Below, one piece after another: positions 54,260-64,000 of a DNA stretch of 64,000 nt (position 1 is its first letter; the number at the start of each line of letters is the position of its first letter). Source of the DNA: Hymenopus coronatus (Eukaryota; Arthropoda; Insecta; Mantodea; Hymenopodidae). Location: positions 49,665,001-49,729,000 of the forward strand of contig CM060883.1 of NCBI GenBank assembly GCA_030762935.1, in the 5' to 3' direction. The notes beneath the pieces are model-generated. The model was not told where the DNA came from. It saw only the letters and a list, made by a program, of their open reading frames with translations, and did not search any database. Both the position numbers and the translations under genes were made by a program.

Positions 54260-57200
54260 ATTATCACATTTAATGTATTTATTAAATATATTATAATAAC
54301 TTTTTGGACATTATCTTGGTTGTCCAGTAATTATAAATTTATGTTGTGTTAAATAAGCTATTATTTTAAAATAAAGCAAAAAAATTACTGATATTGTGTA
54401 CTAATTAGTATAAATTTCAATTAGATATCTTATATACTCCAAATTTCACCTATCATTAATTTTCTGGAGATCACAGTTTTGATAGGAAACTTCAGTGATT
54501 AGATTGACAATTTTTGGGTAACAAAACAATAATGTGAACCTTTTTCTCATGGCTCCTTGTTTGGCAGAAAATATAAATTGATATGATTATAGTTCTCATA
54601 TTCATAATTATGAAGTGTTGCTTAATCTGGATGAGAAAATATACATTTAAATTCTGTCAATTTTTGTAACAAATCACTTCCTCTTGGATTACAGAAAATA
54701 TATTTCAGGACCTAATTACTCCCATGTCGTCTATCACTGTTTCTTCTCATGGTGTATTATTATCTAGTTGTGGCCAGAAGAACTTTTTCCTCAGTAGGAT
54801 TTGAAAATTGTTTTTCCAAATTTGGATATTTTCCCATACTGAAAATTCTGTTATGCTTACATTGCTTCTGAGAAGTTTTGGATTACCTTATTTGCTAATT
54901 TTTAGTTTTTTAATTTTAGATTAAAAGAAAATGAGACAAAGGAGGCATTTTTATGGTGGTGTCGGGCAAATTCAAAGTATTATAAACTTTCACCAGAATC
55001 TGATAAAGTATTAAAGTCTATTGTACTATATTGTAACTTAAGATTACAGACTGAATGGTATACTGTGCTATAATAGACCAGAGTTTGTGTGTATCCTTCA
55101 TCACGATCTTAATCTCTTTTCACTGACTGCAACAAAATGCATAGTATGCAAATTTAAACATTTACTCCAGTAGAAGACACCTCGCTAACAAACTTTCAGA
55201 AATGGACAACATGAATTGTAAAGTCAATTCCCTTATGTAAATTGTTCAAAAGTTATTTCAAAAGTTATTCAATAAAATGTGTTTCCTGAAAATTTTAATT
55301 TTTGTAGATGTCAGTTTTGCAAAAATGGTCCTCAATTGGTTTTCAGTAACATTTTTTAATTTTCAATCTTTTGAGTTAAAAATGAATACTATCCTCCTAT
55401 TATGCTAAGTATACTAACTACACTATGACATTTTAAAATTAATTTATTCTCTAAATAACCGTTTAGATTATCTGATCATAGCACACACATTTTTCATATA
55501 AATTTTTAATATTTTAAATATTAATATTTTATATATTTTTTGTTTTTTATATACTTATTTGTTACCTCTCATTTTATTTAAAAACTAATAACTAAAGAAT
55601 GTAACATGAAATATTTCAGAAGAATTAGATGATAATGTATGGAGCATTTTTAAAAGCAGAAGCTCTGTGGAAGAAAGAATTGTTATTCCATATTGTTACA
55701 TTATTGCTTATAAGATCAACACTCACAATGTCAAAGCTGAAAATAAATTTTGGAACTAAAGCTTTGGATGTGCAGTTCCTTAAATACATTTTCATGAGAT
55801 TTTAATGAAACTTCAGTGGTAATTTGCCTTAACAAAATAGCTGTTTTGGGGGCCAAGATGATAATGTGCAATTTGAAAATGTTTTTGAGTTCATAAAAAG
55901 CTGAAAGGTGTCATATAAATTTTTTGAATGTTTGCTTTTCTTCTTTGATTGAATCTAGTGTGATGGTGTGTTTTATCCTCTGCCTATGCTCTTCTTTCGC
56001 AAATCCATTTTCTGCAGCTGTGTTTACTGTAGAGTTTAATTGAAGTTTATATTATTTTCTGTTCATTGAAATATTGCTAATCTGTTTGCTAAAATATATA
56101 GTATTGAAGGTTTATATGGATTAGAGGTTGGACAGTCTTGATTCAGGCTTAATTTGAAAAATGTTGGCTAGGCTAAGTTTGAAAATAAAGACAAAAAGAA
56201 TGCATTTATCACATTCAACATATAAATGTTAACCGTCATATCTTAAAGAATGCTTTATTCAAACAATCAGCTCACTCTGAGAAAATCAAAATAATGAAAC
56301 TGCTAACATTTAAAGGTAAAATTAAGACAGATTAATTTATCATATTTTTTGAAATGCAATGTTGAGATGCCTGGAATAGCATAACTGTTTCAGCATACAA
56401 ACAACCATAGTAATAATAAATAGATACTAGCTTTGGCCAATTATGGGTAATGTTACAACATACAAAAATTGCAAACTCTGTCTCCCAGAGTCCTACTACA
56501 TCATCTTACAGCAGAGTGCAATAAAAGGGGCAGAGTGCCTTCAACATGCAGCTTACTACATGCAGGTTCCAGAAACTTAGTCACCATAATTTCTTTAAAG
56601 TGTCTCCTCAATAGATCCCCAGGATCTGAAAGCATCTTTTATTAGGCTTCTCAATAGGGAAAATATTGCCATGCCAATTCCAGAAATCGAACACCATGCT
56701 GCAGGAAGTATCACTTTGTAGTCTGCTGCTGTTGCTGATGATGGTAATAGATGGAACCTGAATAATTTGAAGATGAATGGACAAGAAAAAAATTCAAAAT
56801 ATCCAAAAAATTTAAATACAAAATTTACATCTAAAATTTACATTTTAGCAATAAGGTACATATATCCATTCTTTTTCGACTCTTTCTAATTTTCACTCGA
56901 GGCACTGCTTAAAATGTTCTCCTTATTCTACAGACAAGTTGACAAAGTGTTCGGTGGTATCCCATATTTTTTCATGATTTAAGATTGTTTCTTCAAACTC
57001 TTTTTAATTTTTCTAATAGCAGAAACTTTTTTTGCAAAAGTTAGGTCTTGTACTGGACACACAGTTTACTAAGAGCGAGTGGCATGTTAGCATTAATTTG
57101 CAATACACTGGACAGTAAGAAGTTTAAGCTAGGAAAGCTATTCCATCCCCCCTCCCTCAAAATTGCATTCCGATAAAACAAACAACCCCAGAGCAATGAT

Positions 57201-57364
57201 CTCTTTTGCAGAAACTCACAAACTAAGTTATCATATTAAATTTCTGCATTTAGATTAATTTTTGCCTGTCATTTCTGAACATCTTTGAAATAAGGAAAAT
57301 GAAATTTGAATATGATTATTTACATTGCTTTAATACAAAATTCAAGGGACCTAGAAAAATCTTT

Positions 57365-58110
57365 AAATAAATAATGATTTGAAATTGTAAACATTTGAAT
57401 TATACAAGTTACATTGTAATAATAATTGCAAGTTATTTAAAACAAAATTAGACAACCACAGGTTGGGTGGAACAGAATAATTCATTCTTGGACATGGTTC
57501 AGACCAGGCTGGACTCAACTTAGAATTTTGGTCACTGCAGAGCTCTAATGTGATACTAAATTGTAACTTGATGGGTATTCTGTAGATGGCAAGGGTTAGA
57601 TGATTTTTATTTTTAATGACTTTCAGATCGAGAAATGGTGGCCGACCAGGTGAATTATATTGATTTCTCTTGCAAGTTAGTAGTTTTAGAGCATCTTCCA
57701 TGTGTTTTTCCAGGACTATTGCGAATATGTCGTCGAGTAATGGTACCATACCAAACATCCATGGAAAATCTTTCGTGATTCCGGTTTTGAATGCGCTCAT
57801 GAAGAGATCTGCTAGGAAAAGTGATAATGAGGTTGCCCATACAAAGTATAAATCTCAAACAAGAAGAAAAATCAGCTGTAGCTTGGCACTTTTGGAAAGC
57901 AAATTACATCTCCAAACACATCAAAAAACATTCCTGGTAGACAAGAACTTTCAATATTGGAAAATACCCAATACAAGGACTGAATATTCAATTTTGAAAT
58001 CCTGCACAGCAACATCCTAAGACAACTTTCATCTGGCCACCATCAGAGGGGAGAAACACCAGCAGATGATGGGAGCATCTAGCTCCTGAAACATGTTTTC
58101 CATAAATCGA
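57365..58110 (-). mobile_element. Penelope-like RT fragment with a hammerhead-like motif upstream
   Basis: On minus, 57800-57600 gives 'MSAFKTGITKDFPWMFGMVP' then 'LLDDIFAIVLEKHMEDALKL' and 'FLDLKVIKNKN'. This corresponds to the YVDD-containing Penelope RT; the site reads LLDD. N-terminal codons continue to about 57870. At 58063-58092 (+) a hammerhead-like core sits on the 5' side of the element, in antisense. Coding is broken by shifts. ORFs on + here are shadows. Confidence 0.7.
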
Positions 58111-58334
58111 AAGTAAGTGATGTAAATGTTTCCAAAATTGACTAAATTTAACAATTTTTTTGCACATCACTGTTATAAAAGTCTACCATAAATAATTAAA
58201 ATATGTACTACTTTCATATGATACTGATCTGAGCTTTCAGCACACATTACATTCTCATATAACACAGCATTTTCCCATTCTGTTCAGTATTCTGAGCTGT
58301 GCTATGGAGACACTCATGTTTATGAAGTCAGTAT

Positions 58335-58455
58335 TACAAAAAATATAATGTGTTATATTCACATGTCTTTCTACACACTATTCTTGTAAAAGCTTATTCT
58401 TCTATCTCCTTCATGTTAACTGAGATAAATATTTACAGAAACGGTTATGTTATGC
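58335..58455 (-). repeat. R1 fragment, 3' end
   Basis: 'GTTATATTCACATGTCTTTC' and 'TATCTCCTTCATGTTAACTG' then 'AGATAAATATTTACAGAAAC' match the minus-strand R1 3' end at 11371 onward. Confidence 0.6.
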
Positions 58456-58763
58456 ATTTCATTGTGAGAACAAGGAAAGAACAAAAGGATTAGTGGATAA
58501 GTCATATCTTAAAAGCGAGTCACTATATGAGGGCTTTGAAATTCCATTCTCTATGCATGTCCTCGAGAAAAAAAAAATGAATAGTGAAATCAGTGGCGAG
58601 ACATGAAATTATGGTGCAATCATAGCAAGATTTACGGAATGCTAAAGTAGATCTCTCAATCAAAGACCACAATTCCAGTAATTGCAAATGACACACATCA
58701 ACATTTTTTTTTTAGTTAAATTAAATCAATATTAAAAGTTTTACCTTATTTAAGACCACTTAA

Positions 58764-58844
58764 CTAACTCCTTGGCACGACAGCTCACAGGGAACCTTGG
58801 CCTACCGCCCGACCGCTGCGTCCCCCATCTCGGTCCACTATAGA
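58764..58844. mobile_element. Short GC-rich insertion (81 bp) with 17-bp target duplication
   Basis: 'TATTTAAGACCACTTAA' is exactly repeated at 58747-58763 and 58845-58861. The insert contains 'CACGACAGCTCACAGGGAAC' and 'CTTGGCCTACCGCCCGACCG', a motif type recalled from arthropod LINE/SINE ends. It has no poly-A tail. Confidence 0.75.
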
Positions 58845-59884
58845 TATTTAAGACCACTTAAATTACAAAATTCAATTGAAACCCAAACATTTTTAATGCC
58901 CTTAACAAATAAAATGATAGTTTTTACAAAAGTTCACTTCTTTAATTAGGCACTGTAAAATGCCTAGTATAAGTTCTACTTCTTTCTGTAACATTTGCTG
59001 TAAAATTTAATAATGGAGGACAAGGCTGGCCATTCTGAATGAGAAGCTTTTCTTCAAATTAGCTACATTAAATGGTTTTAGTTTTAATCAGATCACACTA
59101 TCTTATGCCCTCTTCCATCTTCCTACTGCATATTCTACACTACCAATATGTATGCAAACTGTAGTACTCACAATTCAGCAGAAAAAGAGCAACACACTAA
59201 TCACTAACAGCATCTAATAACACTAAAAAAAAAGTACACAACATTAATAAATGACTCTGGAACATCTTGCATGCAACTGACAAGCATTACACAGAAGTGC
59301 ATCTTAGGTTGAATTTTGCATGGCATGAATCCAATGAAGACTGAAGGCAGTTGAATATACACAGGCTTAACAGGTGCATTGAAAACTGTGATGACTTGGC
59401 TAAGTTAAAAACATAGCAACAGGCCAGTTCACACAGTTTTTGATACTCTGGATTACTGCATCTCTTACCAACTTCTGTGGCTTGTTATACACACACATAT
59501 GACTTTCTTCTGTCTTAATTTAGCCATACATTCTATAGAATTATTAAAAGAAACTATTTTTACTATTTTTCTTAATAATTGCCTCATCTACTGATTACCA
59601 AATGTCTCGCCACTGAGCGACATAGTAGTTGAAAACATATAAGTACATGATAGTCCAAATCAATTATCAAAATATTTGTAAATGGTTAATGCTAATAAAA
59701 AAATAAATAAAAAAAAAAAAAAATTGACTTAAATTGTCTTTTAATAATTTCTGCTTGCTTTAAGATTTCTTGGACAAAATTCAGTAAAATAAAGGATAAC
59801 ACATAGGATAATTCACAGAAAAATCAAAATAAATAGTGTATTTCTCATTTTAATAAAAATAGTTATATCCTTTTTTCTTTTATT

Positions 59885-60160
59885 TGAGAAAATAAGTAAC
59901 TAAAACCTTCCATGTAAAGGGAAAGTTTGCAGTGGAGCGTTGCTTGAAATCTTTGTGTCATCCCTTGCTGAAGTTAAAAACAAAGTTTAGTATTTAATTG
60001 ACTTTTCATTTTTAGTTCACACCTTTTCTAAAAATTTGTTTTGTATTATTTTGGATTCAGGAGTTCCCAAAAGGTGAATTTTCGTTAAAATGCTTTTATG
60101 AAATTTTTGGTTGTAATACTAAATTTTTTTGTTGTCTATGTATGTTAAAGAAAGTAAACA
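59885..60160 (-). repeat. R1 fragment, 5' part
   Basis: 'AACAAAGTTTAGTATTTAAT' at 59980, 'AGGAGTTCCCAAAAGGTGAA' at 60060 and the terminal 'TGTTAAAGAAAGTAAAC' at 60144 match minus-strand R1. Confidence 0.55.
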
Positions 60161-60829
60161 TGGAAATAAAGTTTTCCTCCCCCCATTTTTTCTTTTAGAT
60201 TTAAAAAGCAAAACAGATTTCAGCATTGTATAAGATGTTCCATCAACATCCAAGCTACTCACCATTTATTATACATCTGTCCACCCCATACTTGCCAGAC
60301 AGCTGATAGCATTACAGAAAAATTCTAATATAGGTAATCTCTAACATTGAAATCCTGGTCAGCGATGATCAGTACTTTACCTGTCTGAGAACAAGAAGCG
60401 AAAGCTTCTGAGTGTGCAAAGGTTTATGATATATGTCAGGTTTGAAAACCAATTTGAGTTGAAAATAAACCAAGGCAGAAAGTTTAAAGAATCCTCTATT
60501 TATTACTGTTTTGGTTGCAGTGATATTAATATTATTTCTGATTTCCTATATTCATTCAACTTATTGTTATTGTAAAACCCATATCTGCTCAGTCATTTGA
60601 AGCCACAGCTTTTAATAAATGATACAAACTGCTGAGAAAGTTTTCCCAAACATTTTATTTTGGTTTGTGCCCGAGAAGCTTTTGTAATGAAAAATAATAA
60701 TAAATGTGAATTATTAACATCATTGAAATGTTTAAGAGTGTCTAGAAGCCAAACCTTATCAAAAATACTTTAATAGATGAAAAGAAACTAGAAACAGTGA
60801 TGCATTATTGAATTTACTTAAGGTGAGTC

Positions 60830-62400
60830 GAAACTATTAACACTGTATCATTTATTTGACATGTTTTAGCAAATGGTTGCTCCCATCACCAGAGGTCCAT
60901 TTGACTGCCCAAATTGTGTTTCTGTTGTGGTGGTTGTCTATCATGGGAGCATCTTGTGGTAGTGAAATGTGCTTCTGGAGGGGACTTGATAGCAGCAAAT
61001 CAAAATTCATTAACTCTGTGATTTGTTTAAAATGAAGACCTTCAATATGTCTTATTCTGTTGCATATCTGGTTAGTTTAATGTTCAGTTTGATGTTTGGT
61101 TGGTTGTCCAGAAATGATGTGTAATTCCAGATTTGTCCATTTGTTTGTATTTTAGGTATCCCATATGCTCCTTCAGCATAGTTTCCAGATTTCTTGGCTA
61201 CATATACCTTATTGCAATCAAAACAGTTAATTTTGCGGTTTCCAGCTTTTTTTTATCTTGTGGTATAGATGTTTTAATATTGAAACGTAATTTCTCTATA
61301 TTAAATTTTTTCCATGGGGCTAGGTTAATGCTGCTTCATGAAAATCTTTTTAAGTTGTGATTTGCTCTTGGATAACATTTGAATTTCTTGAACTCCAACT
61401 TCCTGGATGAGATTACGGATCATGCTTTATTTATTTGTTATTTATATGCCCAGGAATAGTAATTCATAATGTAAAGAATTTTCAGGATGTTTTATAGGAA
61501 ATTTATCAATTTTTATGACTTTAACTTATGCATGCTTTATAGTATCAAATTTTGTTTTGTGTAATTCCAACCTCAATATGACTTATTCCTTCCCGAAGAA
61601 CAGTACTATGAAATTTAACCAAGCAACGTTTTGATTTAATCATCCTGGAGTATTTTATAGACAATGTTCAGAAATCTGTGTTTCTTGTTTGAATTTTTAA
61701 ATTATCTTGTCGGTTGTCAATTTGTGAAACATTATTTTCAGCTTACTATGAGCTTATTTCAGTAGATTTCTTGTTTATTCCAGGGGGGGGGGCAGTATAG
61801 CTGTATAATGCAATGGTTTATATGTTGTGTGATTGAAACTGTGGTTCTTTATATAATTAACTGAATGTTCAGATATATACCAAAGGTTAGGTCGTTTTCT
61901 GTTCCCAGATTATTTTCAGATCTAAGAAAGGTAACATGCCTTCTTTTTTCCACCTCTGTTGCGAGTTTTATTTAAAGTTTATAATTTGAGTATAATGAAC
62001 TCTTGTAGAACCTATAGCCAAGGCATTATCAACATATCTCTACCAAATTTTGAATATGTATGGATATGAAGTTAGCTGCATTTCCAAGTAACTGATAAAT
62101 AAATCTGCTGCTAGGAATGAGAGCAGTTACCCATAGTTAGGCCTGTTGTTAGAATTGTTGAAACAAACTAAAACACTTTTGGATGATACATAAGTTCATG
62201 AGTTGTAAGAAGCCTCCTATTTTATCTTCCTGAAAGGATAGCTGCATTTTGAAACAGCCTACAGGTTATTATTTGCTGCTACTAAGTCCCCTCTGTAAGC
62301 ACATTTCACCACCACAAGAATGCTGCCATAACAGAAACCCCACAACACAGGCTAGTCAGATATCTTCTGATGATTGAATCAACCATTTCCTAAAACTTGT
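60830..62400 (-). mobile_element. Penelope-like element relic with inverted flanking repeats
   Basis: On minus, about 62130-61960 reads 'LLSFLAADLFISYLEMQLTS', then 'IFKIW*RYVDNALAIGST' (the YVDD site reads YVDN). About 61200-61010 reads 'RNLETMLKEHMGYLKYKQMD' then 'KSGITHHFWTTN', the C-terminal part of the GIY-YIG domain. Flanks at about 60920-60990 and 62283-62345 are inverted copies: 'GAAATGTGCTTCTGGAGGGG' answers 'CCCCTCTGTAAGCACATTTC'. It is heavily decayed, and the ORF at 61133-61360 (+) is a shadow. Confidence 0.65.
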
Positions 62401-64000
62401 CAGGTTAGTAAAATAAATTATGTACATGTAACCAGTTGTGACTCACCCTAAGTAAAATTTAAAATATTTTCTTGTTTGAGTAAAACTCTGCAATTATAAA
62501 TGTTCACTATCTTCATTTAAAATACACTTTCTATTTTAAATACAAGATTGTATTTATTTTTCAGCCTCACTCATTTTAGGGAAATGTATTAATTCTTTTT
62601 CAGCTGTAACAGCCTGTGGAAATGTTTTGGTGTGCAGTATATTTAAATCTAAATTGTGAATGTTATCTTGTACAATGTATGTAACTTAATCTAGGTATTT
62701 CTTTTACTTAAAAAAAAATTAAAATTAATTAGTTTCTTTTTCTGGACCAAGATAACCATAAAAAATTACAATATTTATAGTATTATTAGCCAATTTACAT
62801 CTTTTGACAGTCAGATACATATTAAATTAGACATCCTTTCATACTGACAAAAACTATTCTGTCATACCTATTGTCCTCTTAATTGCCTCTCCTTCTTAGT
62901 TTCCATACTCTAATTTTCTCTCCATACTTCTATTGCACTCTTCTTTGTCTTCTTGATGGCATACATCCAAAAGCAATCTTACAAACAATATGCATCATAA
63001 TCATGTCCATATCTTATTAGTTGTTTTTATCTTATTAGTTGTTTTGTTAATATATCATATATATTTTTTTTAAATGTCTATTTTCTACATGCATTTCTTC
63101 ATTACTAAATTTAATTTATTTTGGATATTTTAACTGAGCATCACCAATAATCCATTTCCAATGTCAAAAATTTTTGTTTGTAGATATTTTAAATTGCCAT
63201 AGTTTTAAACGTTTCTTTTTTATTCTCTTGTTACCTGTTTGTGCCACAATATATCACTGATTTAATAACTTCTTAATCTTCAAGTTTCAAATCTGGTTTC
63301 TCTTATTGCATTACCATTGCTATGATTTTTACAAATGAATTGCTAGTCCCCATCTCTTATATTTAAAATTCACCAATGTTGGGGGAAAAGGATTAGTCCA
63401 AAAATGTAATTTTTAGAAAACAACTTCAGACAGTTCTCACAAATACTGTTTCACATTTCACTAAATGTGGTATCAAAGCTGTTAAGAAATAGTTTAACCA
63501 ACTATTAGGTCAATTGTTATGAATGAATTGCTTCTTCCATAATAGTTATTGTAGGACTGAGTTGGTAAGGTGTAGACAGCTGGTGTGAAAGAAACAATTA
63601 TTATACCCTTTTCCCCCCTAACACTGGGGAAATGTTTTTATAATGAAAAATTTTAATTTGAACCTTTAAAACTTTAAAGAATTGTGTAAAGCATTGGTTT
63701 ACATACACTATTATCTACACTACTTAGATTTCATTAACAAATTGTCTTGCTATTATTACACTAAACCAGATACTCCAGAGGAACATTCCAGCACTTTCAG
63801 GTAAATGCATGCTAATAGTTGAGCTGCAAAATATTCTGTAATCACATTTTAATTGTTTCCAAATTAAATGTACCAGGTTCTGTAACATAGATATATACTC
63901 TCTTATGGCAGCAAAGATAAAACATATAGTATTAGTGTATTCCTGAAGATTGTATCTTTTTTATATTATCTCTAATTTATCTTCATACTTCTGTTAACCT

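Larger units (their letters stand above)
42598..64000. other. 21-kb AT-rich flank after arfaptin, no host gene recognised
   Basis: Only transposon relics are recognised and these are listed separately. Nothing is seen at 42598-43934 (probably includes the 3' UTR), 44481-44871, 45780-46587, 47746-49029, 49451-49944, 50130-51494, 51673-52194, 52266-53125, 54260-57364, 58111-58334, 58862-59884, 60161-60829 and 62401-64000. ORFs up to about 90 residues in these intervals have low-complexity, AT-driven composition. Confidence 0.6.

Noticed and set aside
43935..64000. Second host gene downstream of arfaptin
   Set aside because: No chain of in-phase exons with recognisable protein similarity was found on either strand; only a weak 21-codon candidate at 54 kb remains.

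Overview
The window is AT-rich animal DNA, almost certainly from an insect. It holds one multi-exon host gene, introns of 1.5-17 kb, and a very dense, mixed population of decayed transposable elements: LINEs, Penelope-like elements, mariners, tRNA-derived SINEs, a pogo-like element and an unclassified ~0.9-kb repeat called R1 here. The load and the SINE types would suit a polyneopteran insect (termite, cockroach or stick insect), but this is only an impression. All element assignments were made by reading translations and aligning copies by eye.

The only convincing host gene is arfaptin (Arfip), on the + strand. Six coding exons (6827-7022, 24057-24233, 25766-25875, 32764-32975, 38428-38602, 42445-42597) join in phase across GT-AG introns. 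They give a 340-residue protein: a low-complexity N-terminus, an amphipathic helix that binds Golgi lipid, and a complete AH/BAR domain. The 5' UTR is split by an intron whose acceptor ends at 6805; the upstream non-coding exon was not located. About 21 kb after the stop codon contains no recognisable gene, only one weak candidate for an alternative or foreign terminal exon near 54 kb.

Layout. 1-6 kb: R1 end, SINE, and a CR1/L2-like LINE with an esterase-type ORF1. 7-24 kb (intron 1): antisense RT-RNase H LINE, Penelope-like element, R1 copies, SINE-A copies, a minisatellite and a long-TIR DNA element. 24-26 kb: exons 2 and 3 surrounded by R1 fragments. 26-33 kb (intron 3): three mariners, SINE-C and a second block of R1. 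33-42 kb (introns 4 and 5): R1, SINE-D, a deleted mariner inside a tandem duplication, SINE-B, and a Penelope relic with inverted terminal repeats. 42.6-64 kb: scattered LINE, mariner, R1, Penelope, fold-back and pogo-like relics in AT-rich DNA.

The most interesting non-gene signals are three. (1) Penelope-like relics and fold-backs carry hammerhead-ribozyme-like cores at 41.24, 41.89, 50.03, 58.06 and possibly 60.95 kb. (2) R1, with about 17 fragments here, has a self-complementary 5' end and no coding capacity. (3) A tandem duplication at 36.3-37.4 kb preserves both the filled and the empty site of a mariner insertion. No complete new system was found; most of this is known element biology in an unusually legible state.
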